A stretch of 64,000 nucleotides of DNA from Diploptera punctata (GCA_030220185.1 JASPKZ010001236.1:524171-588170); one strand, 5' to 3'. Shown: positions 10,215 through 20,288, numbered from the stretch's first letter. Notes: generated by a model not told the origin, from the sequence alone. Numbers and translations are program-made.

Positions 10215-10330
10215 GTAATCTGCCCTGTAGAGCACTGACGTGTCGCCGGGACGCAGCCCGGGACCTCACGTGTCCGATCGCTGCCGTCGAGATGGTCCTG
10301 CTTTTCGAATGGTCCCGTTTATATATCATT
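10215..10330 (-). promoter_or_regulatory. Candidate promoter and non-coding first exon
   Basis: Read on the minus strand, TATATAAA (10318-10325) is followed by a CpG-rich ~75-bp segment containing CACGTGAGG (E-box core) and ACGTCAGTGC (initiator-like). It ends at ATTAC/GTAAGT, a good splice donor (exon end 10215). The surroundings are AT-rich. There is no ATG between the TATA box and the donor, so this would be a 5' UTR exon. No downstream exon was recognised. Confidence 0.3.
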
Positions 10331-10814
10331 TTTCTAATTTTTTTTTGTCCAAAACATTTCCCCAGATTAGAGTTTATTTCGTCTGAGTTTTGCAACATCC
10401 GAAAATGTCCCTAGAACCCTCCATTGATATTTGTATGTTTCATAGAGTTGTTCGTTATCTCTACATAACTTGCCTTTCTAGGGTCTGTTTTTAAAACTTG
10501 TCTCACGAAATAACCTAAACTATTTCCTTGTTCCTTCATAATTTAATGGACACTTCCGCATACATTTATCAATAAATTTAGTAGTTGCTTCCGCATGCTC
10601 TTATCATTAAATTTAGTTTTATTTTATTAATTAAATCTTTTTTGAATCATCTCTCCTGTCGGGTAATACACAATTTGAAATTTCCGCTAATTATTGGAAT
10701 GTTGTCCTAACGGTTTTAGTCTCGTTATAACATTCACTTGTTTAGTCTTGCATTGCAATATACAACAAACAACTGCTGTACATTATCGAAGGAGAGCAAT
10801 TTTTTTATTATCTC
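10331..10814. other. Unassigned AT-rich sequence
   Basis: No gene or classified repeat was recognised. Confidence 0.35.
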
Positions 10815-10944
10815 TTAATAATAACTTGTACATCGAGAAACTCTTTTTCACTTCTACCGATACTAAAGATGAACATTATTTAATAATAACTTGTACATCG
10901 GGAAACTCTTTTTCACTTCTACCGATACTAAAGATGAACATTAT
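10815..10944. repeat. 65-bp tandem duplication
   Basis: Two almost identical copies (10815-10879 and 10880-10944) of a unit starting TTAATAATAACTTGTACATC lie head to tail, directly beside the left end of a mariner-type element. Confidence 0.85.
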
Positions 10945-10945
10945 A

Positions 10946-11511
10946 CAGAGTGATTCAGAAATATAGCTATACGTTTGATCGCATTTTAAGACGAAAATAT
11001 TATTAAAGGAAATAAGATGTTATCATTGGAAAGGGAATCCTTCAAATTACAACATTAGAAAGAAACAAAACAAATCACTGCTCACGTGCAGCTTGGCGGG
11101 TTTATTTTTGTGGGCTAGCGTCGAACGCCTCCACAATTCTCTTCGTTGTTGCATCCGTGCTAATTCGAGGCCTTCCAGGAGGTTTGATTTTCTGCATCCT
11201 TCCCGTTTCCAGCAGTCGTTTTCTCCACTTCCCCACAGTCGACGGCTGCAATGCTACGTTAAACTCACGTCTTGCCCGTCTTGCGGCCTCAAGATCATTA
11301 ACATACGTTATTGCCCATGCAGCAATTGTAATTTTCTGTTGCATATTCAACGCCATTTTGACTAATGACGTAAGTTCTACACTGTTTAGTTTTATTCCAT
11401 TGTTGTAATTTGAATAATTGCCTTTCCAACGGTAATTTCATATTTCCTGTAATGGTAATATTTTCATCACACAATGCGATCAAACGTATAGCCATATTTA
11501 TGATTCACCCC
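10946..11511 (-). mobile_element. Tc1/mariner-type element, second family, internally deleted
   Basis: Terminal inverted repeats of about 40 bp (CAGAGTGATTCAGAAATATA; the other end, inverted, CGGGGTGAATCATAAATATG), flanked by TA, share the inner stretch GCTATACGTTTGATCGCAT. On the minus strand, 11102-11356 encodes an N-terminal helix-turn-helix: KITIAAWAITYVNDLEAARR, STVGKWRKRLLETGRM, then PPGRPRISTDATTKRIVEAF. The catalytic domain is missing. Confidence 0.8.
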
Positions 11512-11879
11512 GTAGTAAAGCATATCTCTGGATTGTAAGTACCCTGGTAGTACTCCTACAGAATAATTTTCACCTGACAGAACATCAGCTATTGAAGACA
11601 GCATATGAAATATTTTTTATTTTTACTCAAAACCATAATTTTTTTCAATACATCCTTTCCCATTTCCCCCAGTCAATTTTTCTACATAATTTACTACAGT
11701 TTACATAAAGTTCCTTTGCTCCACTAATTGAACTCATTTCAATAAACGAGTCCTATGTAGGCCTACTGTACAGTTAGTTGGAAAGTGGGAAGGTATAACC
11801 TCTTCTCGATTCATAAAATATAAGTTCAAGTTAATTTTTATACTGATAGAGAAACAAAACTACATAACAATTAACTACA
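11512..11879. other. Unassigned sequence
   Basis: No gene or recognised repeat. Confidence 0.35.
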
Positions 11880-12620
11880 TGGTCTTCATACGAAGCCGGA
11901 TATAATAAGAACAGTTAAGTCTCGTAAAATGGCGATGTGCAGGACATGTGGCACAAATGGGGAATGAAAGTCGTGCATGGAAGCTTCTTGTAGGAAACCC
12001 AGAGGGAAAACGCCCAGTTGGTAGACCAAGAATGAGGTGGGAGAATAACACTATGATTTGAGGGAAGTAGACCCTCAGGGGTCCTCATCTAGAGGATATG
12101 TGGATGGCGACCACAAGGTGCCCAAGCTGAGCAAAACATTTCTTCCACTTACTTGTGTTTTGCACTCTTTTAACTTTACTATCTAACCTCCCTTGGTTAA
12201 CTCTTGTTTTTTTCGACCCCGACGCTATTAGGGCATCCGAGGGCTAGGGAGTCTTTCCTTTCTTCCATTTCTTCTTTCCTTTATTTTCTTTTCTTCTCCA
12301 GAAAAGCCTGACCAGAGGCTATAAGATGGCAGCCCCATCACTGGTCTTGCCTTCCTTTGGCCAGCAACCAATCGAAGGGACTATTATTATGCTTTCAAAT
12401 CTTATATGAGAATTTTCCGGAAGGATCAAACTATTTACGCTGGAGGGAAAATTTTCTATAGGATCGTAACAGGCCTTGGCCTAATACTTGGAAAGAAGAA
12501 GAAGAAGAAGAAGAAGATTATATAGGGAATTATTGGAAAACATTAGCTCAAGATAGGGATGTATGGAGAGCTTATGTTCGCGAAGTCATGAACCTAAGGG
12601 TTCGAGAGTGCCAGTGAGTG
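11880..12620 (+). mobile_element. LINE-alpha 3' fragment split by SINE-H
   Basis: The C-terminal part (RWAGHVAQMGNESRAWK-like, then KRPVGRPRMRWENN) runs to 12068 and resumes at 12515 with the last codons and GGTTCGAGAGTGCCAGTGAG. The gap is filled by SINE-H (12069-12514). Confidence 0.8.
12069..12514 (+). mobile_element. SINE-H, LINE-tailed
   Basis: It begins CCCTCAGGGGTCCTCATCTAG and ends ATTTTCTATAGGATCGTAAC, CAGGCCTTGGCCTAATACTT, then (GAA)n. The same 3' end closes the LINE-gamma copy at 34150-35046, so this is a SINE that borrows a LINE tail. A shorter copy lies at 31471-31664. Confidence 0.75.
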
Positions 12621-12643
12621 ATGGAGAAACAAAATTAATTATG

Positions 12644-12783
12644 ATCTTGATGAAGATTTTCGGGCTGTAGGCCGTTGTCGTGAGGCTTGTAGTTCCCCGA
12701 CGCTTCGCCAGAGACTGCGTCTGGCATCCTCAAGGGTTGTCTTGAGACTCATAGCAACTCCGGCCGTGAAAGTCTACGTGAAT
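12644..12783 (-). mobile_element. Fold-back element 1, monomer
   Basis: A 140-bp unit has a perfect 15-bp TSD (ACAAAATTAATTATG at 12629-12643 and 12784-12798). On the minus strand it reads GGATGCCAGACGCAGTCTCT and GGCGAAGCGTCGGGGAAC, matching one arm of 2285-2540 plus the ACTTTCACGGCCGGAGTTG-type end. Confidence 0.75.
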
Positions 12784-12860
12784 ACAAAATTAATTATGTT
12801 TAAAAATGCACATTTCCTCGCAAAAAACGCATAAAACGGCCAAAAAGTATGTTTGAGTGA

Positions 12861-13088
12861 TTAACCCTTAAATTGGCAAAACACACATTTCTTCTGTTAG
12901 ATATTTGAATGTGGCGGACCGCAGTGAAAACGGAATCTTGTATAACTGTTATTGTTAGGTGAATTTTATAATTAGACACACATTTAAGTGGTTTATTTTT
13001 GTTCGTTTTCTTCTGATTTATTTAAAATATTAAATTAACTAAACCAACTGATGTATCTAAAAGGATACATTACGAATTTAAGGGTTAA
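12861..13088. mobile_element. piggyBac-type MITE
   Basis: The termini CCCTTAAATT and AATTTAAGGG are flanked on both sides by TTAA, the piggyBac target. The 228-bp element has no coding capacity. A second copy is at 51114-51342. Confidence 0.8.
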
Positions 13089-13452
13089 AATAAGCACTAA
13101 TGTGCTAGAAAATCCACAAAAAATGCAATATCCCAAAAAATTACAAAAATGCATTTAAATGCAACCTGTTTAGGGTTCTTTGCCACCAAAACGTGTTTAT
13201 ATCTAACTGAGCATTGCATAATTCTCATAGATAAAAAGCTGCAAATGCATCGACATCCTTGCCCTAGTCATTAAATTATGTTTTAAGTTATTAAATTTGT
13301 AAAATTGCCAGATTGCCTATTTTAAATACCAAATTTTCTTATATTGATTTTTCAGCATCATTCGTGACGAATTAGGCCTGTGTAGACCTGTTTCGGCCCC
13401 ATCTAGCAGTTTTTTTAAGACGCCTTCCTGGTCGTCGATGTCTTTGGGTTTA
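13089..13452. other. Unassigned sequence
   Basis: No gene or classified repeat was seen. Confidence 0.35.
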
Positions 13453-14300
13453 TATACTTACTTACTTACTCACTGGCACTATCGAACCCGCAGGTTCATG
13501 GCCGCACGGACATAAGCTCTCCATACATCCCTATCCTGAGCTATTGTTGGTTTGAATATATCTTCCCGCCCCACTTTTGCATTAAAATCTCCTAAGACAA
13601 TTTTCATATGATATCGTGAAAGGCTATCAAATAAGCATTCTAATTCTTCATAGAACTCATCCTTGATCTTGTCATCTTTATCTTCTGTGGGGGCATGTAC
13701 ATTTACAATTATAAAATCATGTCGTTTACCCTTTAGAATTATGTATGATATCCTATCACTAACAAACTTAATATCTCGGATAGCGGATAGGATCCTCCTT
13801 CTGACTAAAAAACCCGTTCCAAATGCAGGTCTTTCTGCACCCCCATAGTATAATGCAAAGCTTCCTGATTCCTGACTACCTTCTCCTGGCCACCTAACTT
13901 CCTGTAAAGCGACTATATCCAAGGGCGATTTATCCAATTCCCGCGTTAATCTCTTCTAGTGCCCCGCTATTGTATAAAGTCCTAACATTCCATGTTCCTA
14001 GGAACATGTCCCTGTGTTTGAGCCTTTGGCATGGGTTCCCTGAAGTAGTCCCCGCCCGGAGAACCGAATGGGGGACTATTTGACCTCCGGAAAATTTTAC
14101 CCCAGTAGAACCCATGTCCGCATTTCTTGACGGTTGTATTTTTATGGTGAAAGATCGTCACTCTTTCGACCAAGGTACTTATTTCGTCTGGCTTATCACC
14201 TTCGACCAGTCCGGCATGGGTAACCCTATCGGCAGCAATGCTACCGCCGGCATAGCTCTCAGGATCATTTAAGCACGCAAGCCACTCCACCACGACAAGG
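13453..14300 (-). mobile_element. LINE-alpha internal-deletion derivative (5' UTR, endonuclease, 3' end)
   Basis: Reading the minus strand from 14300: a leader segment, then FLGTWNVRTLYNSGALEEI (start of the apurinic-like endonuclease domain), then 13937-13479 with SPLDIVALQEVRW (metal-binding Glu motif), NVHAPTEDKDDK and KIVLGDFNAKVG (the GDFN motif). Immediately after GREDIFKPTI the sequence jumps to AQDRDVWRAYVRAAMNLRV-stop and the (AAGT)n tail, so the whole reverse-transcriptase domain is missing. One frameshift lies near 13935. This is the only copy here showing the endonuclease, and it identifies LINE-alpha as an APE-type non-LTR element (RTE/BovB-like by tail type and endonuclease). 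Confidence 0.85.
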
Positions 14301-14374
14301 TAAATTTGGGTTTATATTGCATCATCATTTTTGGGATTCTTGAATTATTATCTGTCCTTTTTACATGATGTAGA

Positions 14375-14970
14375 CAGTTTAATTAATATGTACATGTTGC
14401 AGTGAATATATATAACCTTACCTTTCTGATTTGTTTACGAACGTCGCCGTTTACATTATTTTTTTTTAAATGTTGGTAACTATATTTAAATAATGACTTC
14501 TGAATAAACAGCTTAATTTTATTCGTTAAATAATCCACTCTAAATGAACAGACAGGTGAATGGAGAAGGCTACATAACAATGAACTACATGGTCTTATAG
14601 GAAGCCAGATATAATAAGAACAGTTAAGTCTCGTAGACTGCAATGGGCAGGACTTGTTGCACGTATGGGGAGTGAAAGACTTGCATGGAAGCTTCTTGTA
14701 GGAAAGCCAGAGGGAAAACGCCCAGTTGGTAGACCAAGAATGAGGTGGGAGAATAACATTAACTATGATTTGAAAGAAATAGATTATACAGGAGATGATT
14801 GAAAAGCATTAGCTCAGGATAGGGATGTGTGGAGAGCTTATGTCCGCGCGGCCATGAACCTACGTACGGGTTCGATAGTGCCAGTGAGTAAGTAAGTAAA
14901 TAATAGTCCACTCTTGATTTCCAAATCCTCTAGATAGATTGGAAATCACTGGTGACATTACTTATAATAT
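14375..14970 (-). mobile_element. LINE-RH 3' UTR, split by a LINE-alpha insertion
   Basis: 14375-14540 and 14895-14970 are the inverted counterparts of 480-660 in this window. The interruption carries a near-perfect target duplication (TTAAATAATCCACTC at 14526-14540; TAAATAATAGTCCACTC at 14897-14913). Confidence 0.8.
14541..14896 (+). mobile_element. LINE-alpha, 5'-truncated insertion
   Basis: It starts in the codons for the NEQTGEWRRLHNNELHG-like segment and continues through RLQWAGLVARMGSERLAWKL to RAAMNLR and the AGTAAGTAAGTAA tail. The target duplication with the surrounding LINE-RH gives both borders. Confidence 0.85.
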
Positions 14971-14981
14971 AGCAGTAGTAA

Positions 14982-15049
14982 TAATAATAATAATAATAAT
15001 AAAAATAATAATAAAATAATAATAATAAAATATAATATAATAATAATAA

Positions 15050-15092
<43 letters not shown>
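14982..15092. repeat. (TAA)n microsatellite
   Basis: This is an impure TAA array. Confidence 0.9.
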
Positions 15093-15094
<2 letters not shown>

Positions 15095-15104
15095 ATCTAA
15101 TGTA

Positions 15105-15235
15105 GACATTATGATTTGAGGGAAGTAGATTATACAGGGAATGATTGGAAAGTATTAGCTCAGGATAGGGATGTATGGAGAGCGTATGTCCGCGCGGCCA
15201 TGAACCTACGGGTTCGATAGTGCCAGTAAGTAAGT
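15105..15235 (+). mobile_element. LINE-alpha 3' end
   Basis: Only about the last 35 codons and the AGTAAGTACGTA tail are present; the copy begins at the codons for DLREVDYTGNDWK. Confidence 0.85.
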
Positions 15236-15575
15236 ACGTAATGTAGACATTTGTTTGTTATTTATAATTTAATTAGTATTAGAATGATGTAATTATAAAG
15301 CTTGCGAATGTTTTGTTTTGACAGAATTAATATAATTGGTTATGTAAGCTTATAAGAAGCTGATAATCAGCAGTATGATGTGTGGTGTTTACATATGTGT
15401 TTACGTAACAACACAGTGTTTGGTAGAGGTCACGTCCTTCAGTTCATGTTTTACTGCCCACATTTTAACACTTGGATTTTGTGCTTAATTTTACTTTAGT
15501 GACGGTTTTAAAACTTGTCTTGTTAACCATCCTAACTTTGTAACAGTTATTTTCTCTCAACTATGATTTTTTTTT
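15236..15575. other. Unassigned sequence
   Basis: No gene or recognised repeat. Confidence 0.35.
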
Positions 15576-15576
15576 A

Positions 15577-15907
15577 TGTCCACCGCTGTGGTCTCGAGGT
15601 AGCGTACTGCCTTGTTACGCAGCGGGCCCGGGTTCGATCCCCGGTCTGGGCAGTTTTCTGGGTGAGTTTTTTTTCGGGGTTTTTCCTCACCTGTAAGACA
15701 AATATCAGGAAAACCATAAGGCCCAAACGGTCCCCGAAATCATATGGCCATCATCATCATCCTTATCATCATCATCATCCTTCGTCGGTGTGGAAAGCAA
15801 TGGGAAGCTACCACACCTACAATTCCCTAGTAAAGCTGCAACTATGGCATGAAAATGCTATGATTGCAGTGAAGGACCTGCCGTCGGACAGAATTACTAT
15901 GGATGGA
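15577..15907 (+). mobile_element. SINE-A, full length
   Basis: The tRNA-like head (GTCCACCGCTGTGGTCTCG, box B GGGTTCGATCCCCGG) is followed by the body TTTTCCTCACCTGTAAGACA, a (CATCAT)n stretch and the end CAGAATTACTATGGATGG. Pol III transcription is expected from boxes A and B. Confidence 0.9.
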
Positions 15908-15932
15908 TATATATATATATATATATATATAT
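15908..15932. repeat. (TA)n microsatellite
   Basis: This is a short AT dinucleotide run between SINE-A and fold-back element 2. Confidence 0.9.
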
Positions 15933-16229
15933 GAAAGTTTTCTTGGATTTTCCGCGTCTTGGATTCAAGTTCGGCCTCCGGCCACTGATTCCGACGTTTC
16001 GGCATGATCCCACATACATTATCAAGGAATGATAAGTTCGAGTCACAGGTTTAGGTCTTTTATAATAAAATACATAGTTTTCGCTGTGGTCCACTCTATG
16101 TATTTTATTATAAAAGACCTAAACCTGTGACTCGCACTTATCATGTGGGATCAAGCCGAAACGTCGGAATCAGTGGCCAGAGGCCGAACATGAATCCAAG
16201 ACGCGGAAAACCCAAGAAAACTTTCATAT
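15929..16229. mobile_element. Fold-back element 2 with hammerhead-like core
   Basis: Two arms of about 135-150 bp (15929-16077 and 16096-16229) are inverted around an 18-nt loop. On the minus strand of the left arm (16030 to 15988) ATTCC and GGAAT form stem I around TTGATAAT, a hairpin (GTATG-TGGGAT-CATGC) and CGAAACGTC. This is the order of a type I hammerhead. Compared with CTGATGA, C3 is U and G8 is A, which keeps the C3-G8 pair as U-A. The right arm lacks about 16 nt, including the TTGATAA strand. Penelope-like element origin is inferred from the architecture; no reverse transcriptase is attached. Confidence 0.65.
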
Positions 16230-16261
16230 TCATACTTACATCCGCGAAAATCTTCAATATA

Positions 16262-16284
16262 ACACACACACACACACACACACA
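16262..16284. repeat. (AC)n microsatellite
   Basis: This is a simple CA repeat. Confidence 0.9.
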
Positions 16285-16287
16285 TAT

Positions 16288-16500
16288 ACTACCTAATACC
16301 CGGCGTGCGCTGTTACGCCTAAATAAATGTAATACCATCTGTTTGAAGAAATATTTTAGTAAGATCTTCATTATGCCCCTCGTTGTGGCGACAATTTTGA
16401 AGAAGTAATTCTTTTTCCCATATTGTGGCGATGTTTTGAAGCAGTTAACTCTCTTCATGCCCGATGTTGTAGTAACATTTTGAAGGATTAGTGTCCCAAA
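16288..16500 (+). mobile_element. CGCR repeat, 5' part
   Basis: It opens with ACCTAATACCCGGCGTGCGC and TGTTACGCCTAAATAAATG like the copies at 32593 and 56735 (inverted). It then holds three diverged ~55-bp subrepeats ending in TTTTGAAG (near 16350-16485). Confidence 0.65.
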
Positions 16501-17179
16501 AAGAATTACTGGTTCAGGTTGGGTTTAATTTTCGGTAGAGCTGGATTCTCTTCTCAAGGTCGAAATTGGTACACAAGATAGGAAAACACTTTAAAAATCA
16601 CTAATAACTGATTCTCGTAGAAATAGTTGTAAATTTATTTACTATTTAATTTCCCATCAGATCAAGTAAATATAGGTGGTATTATTCTTCACCGTCAATT
16701 AAAATTAAATTATTTTCTTTTCTTGAATCAACTATTCTTCTTGTATTAAATATCACATTTTATCAGAAGAGCTGTTATTGCTTCTATCCTTGATGAAAGT
16801 TATATGCTGAATGACCAGTGTAATTCTGTTATAATTTTAAAGAACATTATTACATCACATGATTTTATATTTAAATTCTATTGGTTAATGGTCCATTAAA
16901 TACCAGGTTTAAATTTGATTTGTTAAATCAAAAAGTTAATTGTTTTAACACCCAATCAGAATTTAGTATACTTTTATTTAAAAATATTAAGTTAAGCAGG
17001 TGTTCCTATTACAGTTATAACAGAAAGCTTTATATTTCAGACAACAATGACTTAAAACACAATTTTAAAAGCATTATTTAGAAAGACTTATATAATACAA
17101 TTTCTTTAATTGTTACTGAGACATTTTTATTCAACAATGAACAACAATTAATTATTTAGATGTTTTTTCTTTATTTAAG
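16501..17179. other. Unassigned AT-rich sequence
   Basis: This very AT-rich DNA has no recognisable gene or repeat. Confidence 0.35.
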
Positions 17180-17241
17180 TTAATATAAAATTATAGAATA
17201 TTCACCTGAATTCAGGTGAATATTCTATAATTTTATATTAA
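17180..17241. repeat. Perfect 62-bp palindrome
   Basis: The two 31-bp arms meet at CCTGAATTCAGG with no spacer and no mismatch. It could extrude as a cruciform, or could mark a fold-back insertion or an assembly artefact. Confidence 0.9.
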
Positions 17242-17732
17242 TTTTTAATAAACCTCAACGGAACACATCATGAATCTTATAAAAGTTGTTTATTTAAGTT
17301 ATATGTAAATATTAAAAGAATTTTAAAATATAAAATTATTAACTTAAACTTTCATATTTATTATGATATTAAAATCCTGCTATATGTTACAAAGAGTGGT
17401 TAGATCTCTGCTAGTAGACAAACTGGTAATTCAAACACCAGTAACTTTAGTCATACTGGCGAGGTTAATGAAGTTGTGATGAAGTTAGTATTATGTCCAG
17501 GAGGTCACTCACCTCACAAACTTCACAAAAAATAAATACACTTGTAGGATCAAATAACGGTAATTACGATAATTGTAAGACTGAGACATTATAGCACGTG
17601 TACAAATATTAAGACATTCTATGCTTCCAAGTTTATAACAAGACAAGGGACCTGTTTCATAAATGTTCCACTTTCAGTAGTTACTTATTACTCCAAGTGC
17701 GACAGGCCTAGAAGGCCTGTGGCTGACCTCAC
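17242..17732. other. Unassigned sequence
   Basis: No gene or classified repeat was seen. Confidence 0.35.
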
Positions 17733-18295
17733 ATCTTCTTCGGCTTTCCTCTACTTATAGGTTTGCCGTCTTCAGTTTCCATTTATGTCTATCATTCCAT
17801 TCTCCCTCTTCCAAATTCCTATCATCCATTATTGTTCTGACGTAGGTTTTCCATTTCCATCTTGGTCTGCCACGTTTATTTCTTTCAGGGGGTGATCATT
17901 GGTATATATTTTTTGGCCATCTTTCATTTTCCATTCTTTGTACATGGCCATACCATTTAAGTATTTGATTTTCAATCCTCTTAACAACAGATGTGGTGAC
18001 ATTCATTTTTCTCCAAAGGAATTCATATCATATTTTATCCTGTCTTGTTTTTTGGAGGCTTCTTCTAAAATAATCAAATTCAACTGTTCTAATTTTATTC
18101 TTTTGTAATTCCGTCGAAGACCAGGTTTCACTTCCATATGACAAAATATTCTGTATTATGCTCTTATAAATTTTCATTTTAGTTTCCTTTGTAATATTTT
18201 TGTTCCAAATTACTCCATGTAATGTCTTAGTTTCATTTTTTGCCATTGCAATTTTAGTCTGTACATCTCTCTCACAGGTACCTAAACTTGACCTC
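17733..18295 (-). mobile_element. LINE-beta 3' fragment, longest copy
   Basis: The minus strand encodes ERDVQTKIAMAKNETKTLHG, KMKIYKSIIQNILSYGSETW and KIRTVEFDYFRRSLQKTRQD, then (frameshifted) the GRPRWKWKTYVRT segment. It covers the thumb and C-terminus of a non-LTR reverse transcriptase but no catalytic YxDD motif. Confidence 0.85.
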
Positions 18296-18532
18296 ACATC
18301 CACATGTAATCACAGAGGTAGACGATCATCTAGCCAGTGTAGTGGTGACATGTGGTCAGAATGTCGGATCCCCCAGCCGTTATAGCTGGTATTCTCAACC
18401 TGGAGTCGCTATTTATTGTAGCTACCCAAATGCCTCACGATGTTGAGTGGGCATTGGTCCCATACTGGTCGAAATTCCATGAGAAAAATGTCTTCCCTCA
18501 TGGAGACTCGAGCCAGCGCAAGTCCCGTAACA
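18293..18532 (-). mobile_element. SINE-B, 3' part and head remnant
   Basis: The reverse complement aligns to the SINE-B body (CCATGAGGGAAGACATTTTT, GGGACCAATGCCCACTC, TGATTACATGTGGATGTG). The head is cut where SINE-C begins. Confidence 0.75.
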
Positions 18533-18780
18533 GTGTAAAATGTACTAGTTACGCGGTTCCTTGCCTCAGATCCCGAGAGTCGCGGGTTCAAACCCGGCCG
18601 GGATCGATGGATTTTTAGGACAGAAAAATCAAGGAGGAAGTCCTCCGGGAGGGACTTTAAGCCGTGGATCCCGAGTCTGAAGATTTTCAGGCTCGTAAAA
18701 GATCCTTAAGCCTGAATAAAAAGGCTTCTAAGCCAAATTTACAGACCTCAACGCCCTAGTAATATCTTGGATGCCTGTTA
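18533..18780 (+). mobile_element. SINE-C, 3' truncated
   Basis: The tRNA-like head has GCGGGTTCAAACCCGGCCGG and TCGATGGATTTTTAGGAC. The body continues to the AAGGCTTCTAAGC stretch, then is lost. Confidence 0.75.
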
Positions 18781-18842
18781 GATGTATTGAGTCGGTGTGT
18801 TGACCTCATGCCATTCACAATACATACGTGCAAGTAAAGTAA

Positions 18843-19612
18843 GTATGCTATCCCCAGATGCGAAACATGGACTCTTACTTTAAAGGAGGAGAAAATATTA
18901 AGAGCATCCATCCATAGTAATTCTGCCCGAAGGCATTTTCATGCTATGCTTGCAGCTTTACTAGGGAATTGTAGGTGTGGTAGGTTCCCGTTGCTTTCCA
19001 CACTGGTGAAGGATGATGGTGATGATAATGACAAGGATAATGATGATGGCCATATGATTTCGGGGACCATTTGGGCCTTAAAGTTTTTCTGACATTTCTC
19101 TTACAAGGTGAGGAAAAACCCTGGTAAAAACCTCACCCAGAAAAACTGCCTCGACCGGGATCGAACCCGGGCATCACGCTACCTCGAGACCACAGCGGTG
19201 GACATTAAGAGTATTTGAGAATAAAAATCTTAGGATCATTTTTGGACCAAAGAGAGATAAAGAAGACTTAATAACAGTGAGCTACATGGTCTTTATAGGA
19301 AATAAGATATAGGCCTATTAAGAACAGTTAAGTCTCGTAGACTAAAATGGGCAGGACATGTGGCACGAATGGGAAATAAAAGAGGGGCATGGAAGTTTCT
19401 TGTAGGAAAACCAGACTGAAAACGTCCAGTTGATAGACCAAGAATGAGATGGGAGAATAACATTATCCATGATTTGAGGGAAGTAGATTACGTATCCCGT
19501 ATACACGGGATGATTGGAAAACATTAGCTCAGGATAGGGATGTATGGAGAGCTTATGTCCGCGCGGCCATGAACCTACGAGTTCGATAGTGCCAGTGAGT
19601 AACATATATTCC
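18843..19612 (+). mobile_element. LINE-alpha 3' fragment split by SINE-A
   Basis: This segment encodes CETWTLTLKEEKILR, then after the SINE RVFENKNLRIIFGPKRDKE and the full C-terminus, closing TTCGATAGTGCCAGTGAGTAA. There are frameshifts near 19270 and 19420. Confidence 0.85.
18905..19203 (-). mobile_element. SINE-A inserted in LINE-alpha
   Basis: This inverted SINE-A has an 8-bp TSD ATTAAGAG at 18897-18904 and 19204-19211. Box B reads CGGGATCGAACCCGGG on the + strand. Confidence 0.9.
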
Positions 19613-20214
19613 GTAAACCAGAAAAATCGGGCTATAAATTGCTTAGATTACGCAGATTGTGGATAACGAAGTTTCTTAACTCTTGTAACAAGAAGCCATA
19701 TTAATTAATTTCTGAAATGTTACTTTTATTGTGGAGGAATGATATATTAATACAATATTTTGCAGGTGGAACTGTGATTACATAAAGTATGAGTGGGTGT
19801 TAACCCACATGCAAATATTTACTCTAATGACATTTTTATCTTGAAAAATATCTAAAAGTAACTTCAGTGTAGCTTCATGTGAAGATACAAACTGATAACA
19901 TAATTGTTAATTACATCTGCAAACTCATTACTTGATAACAATATTGTCCCAGGATACCGTTGAATCGTATTTACGTTGTTTTGGCGTAATAAAACAACAC
20001 ATTTGATCGTGTAGATATCCTCAGTAACTTTATTTAATTCTATAAACTCTCCACGACATTCTATTCACAAATTGCTGTAATAATTGATCATGATTTAAAG
20101 TTTATATATCGTCAGTCTCTAACGAGACCACTTGTCACAGTTTCATCTCTTTCACAGATCACTGTATCGCTGTCACAACACAACTGACTCACTTCCATCT
20201 CTGACAATGTTTAT

Positions 20215-20215
<1 letters not shown>
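19613..20215. other. Unassigned AT-rich sequence
   Basis: There is no gene. A stretch near 19970-20110 (TTTGATCGTGTAG, TATTTAATTCTATAAACTCT, ATTCACAAATTGCTGTAATA) recurs, diverged, at 29440-29555, so an unclassified repeat is present. Confidence 0.4.

Positions 20216-20288
<73 letters not shown>
20216..20288. repeat. (TAA)n microsatellite
   Basis: This is a pure TAA array of about 24 units, interrupted by SINE-C and resuming at 20683-20719. Confidence 0.95.

Noticed and set aside
15577..15650. Functional tRNA genes at SINE heads
   Set aside because: The heads keep boxes A and B but not a full cloverleaf, and each continues into the same SINE body and TSD.
16501..17640. Nuclear copy of mitochondrial DNA
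   Set aside because: The AT-rich sequence shows no recognisable mitochondrial protein, rRNA or tRNA segment.
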